A DNA stretch of 64,000 nucleotides from Erythrobacteraceae bacterium (lineage in GTDB: Bacteria; Pseudomonadota; Alphaproteobacteria; Sphingomonadales; Sphingomonadaceae): NCBI GenBank assembly GCA_947479055.1, contig CANJYE010000002.1:35222-99221 (forward strand). The letters run 5' to 3'. Shown here piece after piece: positions 1 to 10,891 of this stretch. The notes beneath the pieces are model-generated. The model saw only the letters and a list, made by a program, of their open reading frames with translations. It ran no database searches and was not told the origin of the DNA. Made by a program: the position numbers and the translations under genes. Each line of letters opens with the position of its first letter. The stretch's first letter is position 1.

Positions 1-1
1 C

Positions 2-484
2 ATCGCCGCCGTCAACGGCGCGGCGATCGGCGCGGGCTGCGATCTGACGCTGATGTGCGACATTCGCATCGCCAGCGAACATGCGCGCTTTTCGGAAAGC
101 TTCGTCAATCTCGGGATCGTCCCGGGCGATGGCGGTGCATGGCTGCTGCCGCGCATCGTCGGCTTTGCCCGGGCGACCGAGATGGCCTTCACCGGCGAGA
201 TGCTGAACGCGCAGGCGGCGCTTGAATGCGGGCTGGTGTCGCGGGTTGTCCCGGCTGACCAGCTGCTCGAAACCGCGATGGAGATTGCCCGCAAGATTGC
301 CGCCAAGCCGCCCCATGCGATTCGGATGACCAAGCGGCTGCTGCGCGAGGCCTGCCAGACCAGTCTCAAGAACATCCTCGAGACATCGGCGGCATTCCAG
401 GCGATCGCCCATACCACTGCCGATCACGAGGAAGCGGTTGCCGCCTTCCTGGAAAAGCGCAATCCGGTTTTCACCGGCAAGTAG
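2..484 (+). CDS. Enoyl-CoA hydratase/isomerase family protein, 5' truncated by window edge
   Basis: The reading frame is already open at base 2, so the true start lies left of the window; 160 residues are visible. The crotonase oxyanion-hole motif VNGAAIGAGCDL is at visible residues 5-16, and the second active-site segment reads GIVPGDGGAWLLPR. That segment has Asp-Gly where classical hydratases carry a catalytic Glu, a pattern seen in PaaG-like isomerases, so isomerase activity is possible. It ends 11 bp before an acyl-CoA dehydrogenase gene on the same strand, which suggests one beta-oxidation operon acting on a CoA thioester in the cytoplasm. Substrate cannot be deduced. Confidence 0.88.
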   Translation: MAAVNGAAIGAGCDLTLMCDIRIASEHARFSESFVNLGIVPGDGGAWLLPRIVGFARATEMAFTGEMLNAQAALECGLVSRVVPADQLLETAMEIARKIAAKPPHAIRMTKRLLREACQTSLKNILETSAAFQAIAHTTADHEEAVAAFLEKRNPVFTGK

Positions 485-495
485 GACCCCTGCCC

Positions 496-1677
496 ATGAG
501 CGAAGAACCCGATCTCGAAGCTCTGCGCCGCGAAGTGCGCGAATGGATCCCGAAGAATGTCCCCGCCAACTGGCGCGAGCGGCAGGCTGGCGACAACATC
601 GAGGGCTTCCTCGAATGCCAGCGCGAATGGCTGGCGAAGCTGGTCGAAGCCGGTTACGCCACCCCGCACTGGGAGCATGAATGGCCCGGCGGCGGCCGCA
701 GCCTGCCCGAACAGGTCGTGATCTTCGAAGAAATGGCCCGGGGCGATGCGCCGCGCATGAGCCTGTTTTTCGTCTCGCTCTATCACGCCGCGATGACCCT
801 GCAGGAATGCGGCTCGCAGGCGCAGAAGGAAAAATACCTTCCCGGCATCCTCAGGGGCGATGTCTGGGTGCAGGGCTTTTCCGAACCCGGCGCCGGATCC
901 GACCTTGCCTCGCTGAAGACCCGGGCGGTGCTCGATGGCGATCACTATGTGGTGAACGGGCAGAAGATCTGGTCGACCCTTGGCCATTTCGCCGATCATT
1001 GCCTGCTGCTGGTGCGGACCGATCCCGACGCCAAGAAGCAGGCCGGCATTACCTTCCTGCTGATGGACATGAAGACCCCCGGCATCGACGTGCGCCCGAT
1101 CAAGCAGATCACCGGCGACGAGGAATTCGCCGAGATGTTCCTCGACAATGTCCGCATCCCGGTGGCCAACCGCGTGGGCGAGGAAAACAAGGGCTGGGGC
1201 GTGGCGCAGGTCACACTGTCGTCGGAACGCGGCCTGACGCTGGTCGAACTGGTGGAGCGGCTCTACGGCTCGCTCTGGCGGCTGCTCGAAGCGGCGACCA
1301 AGGGGGGCTTTGCCGCCGAAGCGCTGGACGTGGAAGACCGCCGCCGCATCGTCGACATCACCGCGCGGGTGGAAGCACTGCGCGCCATGGTCGGCGAAGC
1401 GATGGTGCGCAAGGCGGCCGGCAACGAGCAACTGGGCGATGCCTCGATTCTCAAGCTGGCCTATGCCCGAATCTTACGCGATTTTTGCGAACTGGGCATG
1501 AAGCTGGAAGGCATCGGTAGCCAGCGGTTCGAGAATTTCGTGCTGGGCGCGGGATATGAGACCAGCAACTGGATGTTCGACTTCATGAATTCCTACCAGT
1601 GGAACATCGCCGGCGGATCGAACGAAATCCAGCGCAACATCGTGTCCGAGCGCATGCTCGAACTGCCGCGCGGTTAA
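496..1677 (+). CDS. Acyl-CoA dehydrogenase (large subunit type)
   Basis: This 393-residue protein has the usual length and order of an FAD-dependent acyl-CoA dehydrogenase: an N-terminal helical domain, the mid-domain flavin-binding segment GFSEPGAGSDLASL, and the C-terminal signature GGSNEIQRNIVSERML. It would oxidise an acyl-CoA to the enoyl-CoA, feeding the adjacent hydratase-fold protein. The next gene encodes a second, shorter dehydrogenase nine bases downstream. Such side-by-side pairs often form alpha2-beta2 enzymes acting on bulky substrates (steroid side chain, cyclic or branched acids); that pairing is inference. Confidence 0.92.
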   Translation: MSEEPDLEALRREVREWIPKNVPANWRERQAGDNIEGFLECQREWLAKLVEAGYATPHWEHEWPGGGRSLPEQVVIFEEMARGDAPRMSLFFVSLYHAAMTLQECGSQAQKEKYLPGILRGDVWVQGFSEPGAGSDLASLKTRAVLDGDHYVVNGQKIWSTLGHFADHCLLLVRTDPDAKKQAGITFLLMDMKTPGIDVRPIKQITGDEEFAEMFLDNVRIPVANRVGEENKGWGVAQVTLSSERGLTLVELVERLYGSLWRLLEAATKGGFAAEALDVEDRRRIVDITARVEALRAMVGEAMVRKAAGNEQLGDASILKLAYARILRDFCELGMKLEGIGSQRFENFVLGAGYETSNWMFDFMNSYQWNIAGGSNEIQRNIVSERMLELPRG

Positions 1678-1685
1678 GGGGTAGA

Positions 1686-2747
1686 ATGATGGACATCGAA
1701 ACGATCGATCCCGAAGAACTGCGCGATGCCGCCGCCCGCATGCTGGGCGACATGGTGGAACGCCGCGCGCCCTATGATCCGGGCAAGAGCGCCGACCGAG
1801 CGGGCCTTTACGGCGCCATGGTGGAACAGGGTTGGTTGCTGCTGACCGTTCCTGCCGAGATGGATGGCCTCGGCCAATCCTTCGTCGCGCTCGCCCCGAT
1901 CTACGAGGAACTGGGCAAGGCGATTTCCCCGGTGGTGCTGGCCCCCAGCCTCGCCGCGCTGGAGCTGCTGGCCTTCAACCCCGGCGATGCGCTGACGGAA
2001 CTCGCCGCTGGCATTGCCGGTGGCGAAGCGCGCGTGGCGGTGGCCGATCAGGGCAGCGTCAGCGTTGCGGGCGGCACGCTTTCGGGCGCGCTCACGGGCG
2101 TGCTGGCGGATGAAAGCGCAACCCATCTGCTCCTGCTTGGCGCAGATGGCCAGGCTTGGATCGCCGATCTTTCCGCTGCATCCGTCATCGCGCAGGACAG
2201 CTGGGACCGTAGCCGCATCCTGCACGATATCGTGCTTGATGGGGTGGCGGCGCAAGCGGCGCTGGCTGCGCCCGATCAGGCTGCAACCGGCCGGGTGCGC
2301 GCACATTGCGATCTCGCCATCGCCTGGGACAATGCCGGTGGCCACGCGCGGATTCTGGACGAGACGCTGGACTATCTGCGCACGCGCAAGCAGTTCGACC
2401 GGGCAATCGGTTCATTCCAGGCGCTGAAGCACCGCGCCGCCGATCACAAGGTCGATCTGGAAGTGGCGCGCGGTGCTGCGCGCAACGCCACGCGGGCGTT
2501 CGCGGCCGGTGCCGCCGATGCGGTGACGGTGGCGGCGCAGGCGCGGCTGGTGACGGAAACGGCCTATCGCGCCATGGCGGAAGACGCCGTCCAGCTGCAT
2601 GGCGGCATCGGCTTCACCTGGGAACATGATTGCCACCTTTTCCTCAAGCGCGCGATCCTCAACGAACTGCTTTACGGCCGCGCCGGTGAACGGCGCGACC
2701 GGATTGCCCCTGCCGTATTGGCCAAGATGGCGCAGGGCCGGGCCTGA
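1686..2747 (+). CDS. Acyl-CoA dehydrogenase (small subunit type)
   Basis: This is a 353-residue acyl-CoA dehydrogenase-family protein. The frame is open further upstream, but ATG 1686 (or the next ATG at 1689) is chosen because AAGGGG at 1676-1681 gives a ribosome site just after the preceding stop and the upstream part overlaps the previous gene. The C-terminal motif LHGGIGFTWEHDCHLFLKRA is typical of the family. It is shorter and more diverged than its neighbour, as expected for the partner subunit of a heteromeric enzyme. Confidence 0.88.
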   Translation: MMDIETIDPEELRDAAARMLGDMVERRAPYDPGKSADRAGLYGAMVEQGWLLLTVPAEMDGLGQSFVALAPIYEELGKAISPVVLAPSLAALELLAFNPGDALTELAAGIAGGEARVAVADQGSVSVAGGTLSGALTGVLADESATHLLLLGADGQAWIADLSAASVIAQDSWDRSRILHDIVLDGVAAQAALAAPDQAATGRVRAHCDLAIAWDNAGGHARILDETLDYLRTRKQFDRAIGSFQALKHRAADHKVDLEVARGAARNATRAFAAGAADAVTVAAQARLVTETAYRAMAEDAVQLHGGIGFTWEHDCHLFLKRAILNELLYGRAGERRDRIAPAVLAKMAQGRA

Positions 2748-2781
2748 GCTGATAAATATATAAATCGAAGGAGACGAGGAT

Positions 2782-3198
2782 ATGAGTGTTCAGGAAGCCA
2801 ACAAGGCGATCGCCCGTGAATATTTCGCGCGGATTGCCGCCGGTGATGCCGAAGGTACCGCCGCGCTGTTTGCCGAAGATGGCGCAATCACGCTGCCGAG
2901 CAAGACCCTGCTGCCGTCCGAGACGCGCGGTCGCGAGGCGATCAAGGCTATGATCGCGCCACTTGGCGAGATCTTCCCGGAAACCGGCCTTGTGGTCATC
3001 CCCGACATGATGACTGCCGAGGACGATCGCGTGGCCGTGATTGGCCATTCCGAAGCGACCCATGCCTCGGGCAAGCTCTATCGCAACCACTATCACTTCC
3101 TGCTGATCATCCGTGACGGCCTGATCGTGGAATCGCGCGAATACATGGACACGCTGCACATGACCGACGTGTTCTTCGACGGCGCTCGCCCCGAATAA
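2782..3198 (+). CDS. SnoaL-like / NTF2-fold protein
   Basis: The 138-residue product looks like a single NTF2-like cone domain: an N-terminal helix (NKAIAREYFARIAAGD), a strand-rich middle and a C-terminal RDGLIVESREYMDTL strand. Members include ketosteroid isomerases and SnoaL cyclases, but many are uncharacterised. It has a strong ribosome site (AAGGAGACGAGG, about 2768-2779). It follows the dehydrogenase pair on the same strand after an AT-rich 34-bp gap that could carry its own promoter. Its position in a CoA-thioester catabolic locus hints at an isomerase or dehydratase; no catalytic residue is assigned. Confidence 0.72.
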   Translation: MSVQEANKAIAREYFARIAAGDAEGTAALFAEDGAITLPSKTLLPSETRGREAIKAMIAPLGEIFPETGLVVIPDMMTAEDDRVAVIGHSEATHASGKLYRNHYHFLLIIRDGLIVESREYMDTLHMTDVFFDGARPE

Positions 3199-3209
3199 GC
3201 GGAAACGGC

Positions 3210-3236
3210 CGGAGCGGGGTGTTTCGCCCCGCTCCG
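3210..3236. terminator. GC-rich hairpin between convergent genes
   Basis: A perfect 10-bp stem (CGGAGCGGGG pairing with CCCCGCTCCG) with a 7-base loop lies between the converging ends of the SnoaL-like gene and the minus-strand hydratase. There is no U-tract on either side, so it may be a bidirectional hairpin terminator or a 3'-end stabiliser rather than a classical intrinsic terminator. Confidence 0.5.
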
Positions 3237-3243
3237 CGCCCCG

Positions 3244-5918
<2,675 letters not shown>

Positions 5919-5950
5919 CCCCGGCGGGGTTGCAGACCCCATGCCGTCAT

Positions 5951-7300
5951 TCAGGCGGCGGGGTTTTCCTCGCGGGACTGGCGGTCGAGCCGGTGGAGTG
6001 TGCGGCGAGCCATCAGGCCCATCGCGACATAGCTGACCAGCCCGCCGAGCGCGACCGCCCAGGCCGCGCCATCGGCCTTGAACGGCCCGACCAGCACCAG
6101 CACGCCGGCAATCACCGCCAGCACCGCGATCAGCCTTGCACCCAGCGCATAGCGCGCAAGGCCGGTGGAATGCAGCACCGGTTCGAACGCGACACTCGCC
6201 AGTTCGAACGAGGCGGCGATGGTCAGCGGCACCAGGATATCATGGGCGGAACGGCACGGTTCGCCGCCCAGCAGGACGATCAGCCGTTCGCCGAGCAGAA
6301 CCGCCAGCGTCACCACCAGCGCACCGGTGACGCCCGCGATCCGCGTGGTCTGCACAGCCAGCTTGCGGAATTCCGAAACCGCCGCCGCCACCCGGGCGCG
6401 GGCAATCTCGGCATAGGCCGCGCGGGTAAGCAGGGTGGAGAACTTTGACAGGCCCTGCGCCAGCTGGTTGGCGAGGCGATAGAGCCCGGCAGCGCTGGTG
6501 CTGACGAAGAAGCCGACCGCCAGCAGCGGGCCGTTGCGGATCACCGCTTCCAGGCTGGCCCCGGCATACGTGACCATGAAGAAGCGCCCGACCCCCGGAT
6601 TTTCATCCATCGCCTTGCGCCAGCCGAACAGGTGCCGGAACTGCACGGCCTGCGGGCAGAGATATTTCGCCATGGCCCAGTAGATGGCCGCCTCCAGCAG
6701 GTCGATCGCCACCCATGCAACGAGAAAGCGGACCAGCGTGGGTTCGGTCAGCCAGATGGCGACTGCCGCGATCAGCCGGAAGGTCGGAACCAGCGCCTCG
6801 ACATAGACGGCCACGTCGAAACGATCGAGTGCGCGGACGATGCCGGTGGGGGCGGAAACCAGCGCCCAGACGGCGGCGACGTTGAACCAGAAGGCTGTGC
6901 TGATCAGCTTCTTGTTGAGGTCCAGCGCATCGCTGAAGTGGTAGAAGGCAACATAGGCGATGATGCAGCCGACAATCGCGCCCACCACGTCGAGCAGGCC
7001 GGCCAGCATGCCAAGCCGGCCAAAGGCGGGCCAGTTCTTCTCATGCACATGATGCGCGCCATAACGCACCACCACGCGCCAGGTCTGGAAACCGGCGATC
7101 GCGATCAACGCCTGCGATGTTCCGAAGATCAGCGAGAAATGCCCGAAGCCCTTGAGCCCGAGCGAACGGGTCAGGATCGCCAGATAGACGAGGCTGCATA
7201 CCGCCCCGAAACCCTTGCCGCCCAGCAACCACACGAGGTTGGCGAACATGCGTCCGAGCAACGAGTTGGGCAGGGGACGGGTGCGGGCCTTGCCGGACAT
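5951..7300 (-). CDS. Polysaccharide/lipid flippase of the MOP (Wzx-like) superfamily
   Basis: A 449-residue integral membrane protein with about 12-14 hydrophobic segments and the MOP-type N-terminus LVWLLGGKGFGAVCSLVYLAIL. ATG 7300 is chosen because residues upstream of it are not hydrophobic and lie in the divergent promoter region. Such proteins move lipid-linked oligosaccharides or related lipids across the inner membrane. It sits divergently from the nucleotidyltransferase gene at 7398 and next to lipid-headgroup genes, so it may export a product of that neighbourhood; the substrate is unknown. Confidence 0.82.
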   Translation of the reverse strand: MSGKARTRPLPNSLLGRMFANLVWLLGGKGFGAVCSLVYLAILTRSLGLKGFGHFSLIFGTSQALIAIAGFQTWRVVVRYGAHHVHEKNWPAFGRLGMLAGLLDVVGAIVGCIIAYVAFYHFSDALDLNKKLISTAFWFNVAAVWALVSAPTGIVRALDRFDVAVYVEALVPTFRLIAAVAIWLTEPTLVRFLVAWVAIDLLEAAIYWAMAKYLCPQAVQFRHLFGWRKAMDENPGVGRFFMVTYAGASLEAVIRNGPLLAVGFFVSTSAAGLYRLANQLAQGLSKFSTLLTRAAYAEIARARVAAAVSEFRKLAVQTTRIAGVTGALVVTLAVLLGERLIVLLGGEPCRSAHDILVPLTIAASFELASVAFEPVLHSTGLARYALGARLIAVLAVIAGVLVLVGPFKADGAAWAVALGGLVSYVAMGLMARRTLHRLDRQSREENPAA

Positions 7301-7397
7301 GCGCTGCCTTTGGACGAGGGGCGCGCTTCGCGCAAGTGCGTGGTGCAATTGGTTTGTGGCGTTGCGGTTTTGTCGCACAGGTCTTAAGCGACCTTGC

Positions 7398-8138
7398 ATG
7401 ATCGAACACGCCATCCTGCTGAGCGCCGGCCAGGGCTCGCGCATGCTGCCGCTTACTGCCGAGCGGCCCAAGTGCCTCATCGACTTTTCGGGCCGGACCC
7501 TGCTCGAATGGCAGGTCGAAATGCTCGCGCGTGGCGGGGTAAAGACGATCGATGTGGTCACCGGCTTCATGACCGACATGGTCGATGTGGTGATCGCCCG
7601 GATCGACGATCCGCGCGTGACGATCACCACAAGGTTCAACCCGTTCTACAAGGTGGCGGACAATCTCGGCTCCTGTTGGATCGTGCGCGAGGCGATGGAA
7701 GGGGATTTCCTGATTCTCAACGGCGATACGCTGGTGTCGGAACAGATCGTGCGGCGCGTCCAGCAAGGCTCGGACTGGCCGATTGCGGTGACGGTGGACA
7801 TCAAGGACGGCTATGACAGCGATGACATGAAGGTCTCCCGCGACGGGGATCGCCTTGTCCGCATCGGCAAGACGCTGACCGCCGATGAGAGCAATGCGGA
7901 ATCGATTGGCTTCCTCGCCTTCCGGGGTGAAGGCGCGGCTCTGTTCCGCAATGCGGTGCGCGCGGCGATGCGCACGCCTGAAGGGGTGCAGCACTGGTAT
8001 CTCAAGGTGATCGACAGCCTCGCGCTGACTGGCAAGGTCGGGACTGTTTCGATCGAAGGGCTGGACTGGGCTGAAGTCGATTTCCTGACCGATATCGAAA
8101 TCGCCCGGGCGCTGACCGACAAATGGGCGGCGGTCTAG
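7398..8138 (+). CDS. Sugar/alcohol-phosphate nucleotidyltransferase (LicC/IPCT-like)
   Basis: A 246-residue Rossmann-type nucleotidyltransferase starting MIEHAILLSAGQGSRM, with the nucleotide-binding loop SAGQGSRMLPLTAERPKCL and the metal-binding LNGDTLV segment. This pattern is shared by phosphocholine and inositol-1-phosphate cytidylyltransferases. It would make an NDP-activated alcohol (CDP likely). The open frame extends to 7215, but the ATG at 7398 fits the family start. It converges with the HIT gene, sharing a 4-bp CTAG that contains both stop codons. A CDP-alcohol phosphotransferase gene follows on the other strand, which supports a two-step activation and transfer pathway. Confidence 0.82.
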   Translation: MIEHAILLSAGQGSRMLPLTAERPKCLIDFSGRTLLEWQVEMLARGGVKTIDVVTGFMTDMVDVVIARIDDPRVTITTRFNPFYKVADNLGSCWIVREAMEGDFLILNGDTLVSEQIVRRVQQGSDWPIAVTVDIKDGYDSDDMKVSRDGDRLVRIGKTLTADESNAESIGFLAFRGEGAALFRNAVRAAMRTPEGVQHWYLKVIDSLALTGKVGTVSIEGLDWAEVDFLTDIEIARALTDKWAAV

Positions 8139-8563
8139 CCGAAGGCCTCCTTCAGCCATCCGACCAGATCGTCCAGTTCCATACCGGCGAGCTGCACCGC
8201 ATGGCCGAGATCGGGCACTTTCGGCCAGCCCACGTCGACAAATTCCTGCCCGTTCCACTCGCGCGCATCCTCGTAGCGCGGGATCACGTGGAAATGAACA
8301 TGGGGATCGACCATCATCAGCATCAGGTAATTGAGCCGGGCATAGTGGACCGCCTTGCCCAGCGCAGCCTCGATCCCGGCGGTGACCGCCTTCAGTTCGG
8401 CATGAGCCTCGGCCGGCAGATCGCCAAAGGCGGTCGCATCTGACTTTGCCGCCAGCACCAGGCTGCCCAGCGTTGGCTGGGCCGGGCGGGCCAGCACCAC
8501 CCAGTGGTCGAATTCCCGGACCAGCGTTTGCGGCCAGCCGAATTTTGCGATGGTCGGGTTCAT
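8135..8563 (-). CDS. HIT family hydrolase
   Basis: A 142-residue histidine-triad protein with HVHFHVIPR (His88, His90, His92), the catalytic motif of nucleotidyl hydrolases and transferases. ATG 8563 overlaps the stop of the upstream CDP-alcohol phosphotransferase gene (TCAT, 8560-8563), so the two are translationally coupled. The much longer open frame to 9199 is antisense-frame noise across the upstream gene. It could recycle or hydrolyse a nucleotide-linked intermediate of the same pathway; that is inference. Confidence 0.88.
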   Translation of the reverse strand: MNPTIAKFGWPQTLVREFDHWVVLARPAQPTLGSLVLAAKSDATAFGDLPAEAHAELKAVTAGIEAALGKAVHYARLNYLMLMMVDPHVHFHVIPRYEDAREWNGQEFVDVGWPKVPDLGHAVQLAGMELDDLVGWLKEAFG

Positions 8564-9693
8564 GCTGCCGCGTCCGACAGCCATGAGGTGACGGGGCGGC
8601 CCTGTGCGCTGCCGATCATCGCCTGCGCCAGCCGCACCGCGTGGACCGCGCAGCTGATAACCGTCCACCACGCTACCGCCAGCAGACCGATATCGGGCCG
8701 GGCAAACAGGGTGGCGGCGAACAGGATCACCATATTCGGATTGCGCCGGGCGGTGATCAGGCGGAACTGGCTGTCGAAGCGCCGCCAGACATGGATGTGC
8801 ATCCCGCCATAAAGCCGCATGAAAGCGCCCTCGATCACCCGCTGGACAACATAGCCGCCGACAATTGCCACCATCGCGAAGGTGAAATCGGCGGGGGAGA
8901 GGGCAAGGCCCCAGCTCGCCAGCCCGGTTCCCCAGAACCACCACCAGAACGGCGGATGGACCAGATCCAGCCCGTGGTCGAAGATATTGCCCCACCAGCT
9001 GGACGTGATGGTGCAGCGCGCCAGCTTGCCGTCGACCGTGTCGAGCACCATGAAGCCCAGCCCCAGAGCCATGCCCAGCCAGTAGCGGCCATCGGCAAAG
9101 GCGAAAGTGGCGACGACGCAGAGGAACGCGCCGATGGTTGTTACCTGGTTGGGCGTCATGCCGATTTTCGCTGCGATCCGCGTCAGCACCAGCGCCCATT
9201 CCGGCCAGAGATATTTGGTGAGGATATCGGTGACGCCCTTGTAGGCGCCGAAATAGCTGGCGCGTTCCGCCGCGCGCACGGTCTCGCGGGTCAGCGGCAG
9301 CAGGAAGGGGGTCTCGCGCTTGCGCAGCGCCTTGTTCTCGATCGTCGGGCCGCTTTCATAGGCGACGATATCCAGGCCGCCTGCTTCGGCCAGCGGGCGA
9401 TTGTCGGCCATGGCCGCGCGCAGGGCGACGGCTTCGGCTTCATCGCGGGCATGCGCCAGCACCGGCACTCCGCCCAGCGTCAGGACCAGGCCGGGGGTGG
9501 CGATCGCATGGCGGAACCAGGCCGGGTCAAAGGCATGGGCGGCGTTGGTGAGGATGACCGGAGCCGCCCTCTGCGTCGTCAGCCCGGCACTGGCGGCGAG
9601 CCGACGCACCCGCTCGGTCATGGAGAGGCCCCACAGCGCAACCGGGTTGTTGCCCACTGTCTCGCACGAAGGCTTGGCTTGGCTTGCGTTCAT
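8560..9693 (-). CDS. CDP-alcohol phosphatidyltransferase with N-terminal extension
   Basis: A 377-residue protein. The C-terminal ~200 residues are membrane-embedded and carry the complete CDP-alcohol phosphatidyltransferase signature: Asp218, Asp221-Gly222, Ala225-Arg226, Gly235, Asp239 and Asp243. The first ~150 residues are soluble and contain a strand-rich region (PVILTNAAHAFDPAWF, LTLGGVPVLAHA) resembling a degenerate nucleotidyltransferase-like domain, reminiscent of the fused IPCT/DIPPS enzymes of thermophiles. ATG 9693 is preferred; the frame is open to 9849, overlapping the divergent lipid kinase. It would transfer a phospho-alcohol from a CDP donor at the inner membrane. Coupled to the HIT gene. 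Confidence 0.85.
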   Translation of the reverse strand: MNASQAKPSCETVGNNPVALWGLSMTERVRRLAASAGLTTQRAAPVILTNAAHAFDPAWFRHAIATPGLVLTLGGVPVLAHARDEAEAVALRAAMADNRPLAEAGGLDIVAYESGPTIENKALRKRETPFLLPLTRETVRAAERASYFGAYKGVTDILTKYLWPEWALVLTRIAAKIGMTPNQVTTIGAFLCVVATFAFADGRYWLGMALGLGFMVLDTVDGKLARCTITSSWWGNIFDHGLDLVHPPFWWWFWGTGLASWGLALSPADFTFAMVAIVGGYVVQRVIEGAFMRLYGGMHIHVWRRFDSQFRLITARRNPNMVILFAATLFARPDIGLLAVAWWTVISCAVHAVRLAQAMIGSAQGRPVTSWLSDAAA

Positions 9694-9838
9694 CTGCTTG
9701 CCACTAAGGCGCGGCAGGCCGTTCGGCAATGCACAGGTCCCTTCGCGCAAGTGCAAAAATGTCGCGCTGCCTTCGTTCAGCAATGGTATCGTAAAAAATA
9801 TGTAGTGTTCCCGCGCTTCGCAGGGATAATGCAGCACG

Positions 9839-10891
9839 ATGGACGGCACGATCTACGAGTTTGAACAGCTGCCGCGCGTGGCTGCTGCTGCCGCCAAGGT
9901 GGAAACCTCGGCCCAATCCGCGCGTCCGCAAGGACTTGCGGAGCCGCTGGTCGGTGTCATCCGCAATCCGCGCAGCCATCGCAACAAGGGCCTCGTGCCG
10001 GAACTGGACGGCCAGCCCAATGTGCTGACGGCCACGCCGCGCACCCGCATCGATCTGGCCGGGGTGCTGGCCGACTTCGCCGGCAAGGGGATCGACCTGC
10101 TGGTGGTCGATGGCGGTGACGGCACCGTGCGCGACGTGCTGACCTGCGGGGCACCGATCTTCGGGGCCAATTGGCCGCCGCTGGTCGTACTGCCCAAGGG
10201 CAAGACCAATGCGCTGGCGGTCGATCTCGGCCTGCCGGGTGAATGGTCCCTGCCCGAAGCGCTGAAAGCCCTGCGCCAGGGCCGGATCGTGGAACGGCGA
10301 CCGATCGTGGTTGACCAGCCCGGCAGCGATGGTGGCAAGGTGATGGGCTTCATCCTGGGCGCCGGTATCTTCACCACCGCGACCCAGGCCGGGCAGACGG
10401 CGCACCGCTTTGGCGCGTTCAACAGTTTCGCGGTGGGTGTGACCGCTGCCTTCGGCGTGTTGCAGGCGCTGTTCGGTTTCGGGCGGAGCGCGTGGCGCTC
10501 GCAGACCGCGATGCGGATTTTCACCGGCAAGCAGGGCGATGAGGTTCCGCACAGCGGTCATGGCGGCAAGGCCACGCGCTATGCCATCCTGGTTTCGACC
10601 CTGAGCAGGTTCCCGCTGGGCATGCGGCCATTCGGGCGCCAGCCGCAGCGTGCGGACGGCGCGATCAATTTTGCCATGGTCGATGCGCCGCGTCGCCGCG
10701 TGGTGCTGATGGTGCCCTTCATGCTGGCTGGCTGGGATCGGCCGGGTTTCGCCCGGCTCGGCGTCCATCGCGGCGCGGCGGAAGAGGCCGTGCTCGAACT
10801 GGATGACAAGTTCATCCTCGATGGCGAAGCCTTTCCCGCCGGGCGCTATCGCTTGCGGATGGGGCCGAAACTCCGCTTCATCGCCCCGTGA
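9839..10891 (+). CDS. Diacylglycerol/sphingoid lipid kinase family protein
   Basis: A 350-residue DAGK-catalytic-domain protein. IRNPRSHRN (residues 41-49) and VDGGDGTVRDVL with GGDGT at 92-96 form the ATP-binding site, followed by VVLPKGKTNALAVDLG, the usual second motif. The family phosphorylates diacylglycerol, ceramide or sphingosine. It is the first gene of a three-gene plus-strand operon joined by GTGA and ATGA overlaps. In sphingolipid-making alphaproteobacteria, relatives act as ceramide kinases (the Caulobacter ceramide phosphoglycerate pathway is a known example), which makes a phosphosphingolipid role plausible here; that is inference. Confidence 0.85.
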   Translation: MDGTIYEFEQLPRVAAAAAKVETSAQSARPQGLAEPLVGVIRNPRSHRNKGLVPELDGQPNVLTATPRTRIDLAGVLADFAGKGIDLLVVDGGDGTVRDVLTCGAPIFGANWPPLVVLPKGKTNALAVDLGLPGEWSLPEALKALRQGRIVERRPIVVDQPGSDGGKVMGFILGAGIFTTATQAGQTAHRFGAFNSFAVGVTAAFGVLQALFGFGRSAWRSQTAMRIFTGKQGDEVPHSGHGGKATRYAILVSTLSRFPLGMRPFGRQPQRADGAINFAMVDAPRRRVVLMVPFMLAGWDRPGFARLGVHRGAAEEAVLELDDKFILDGEAFPAGRYRLRMGPKLRFIAP

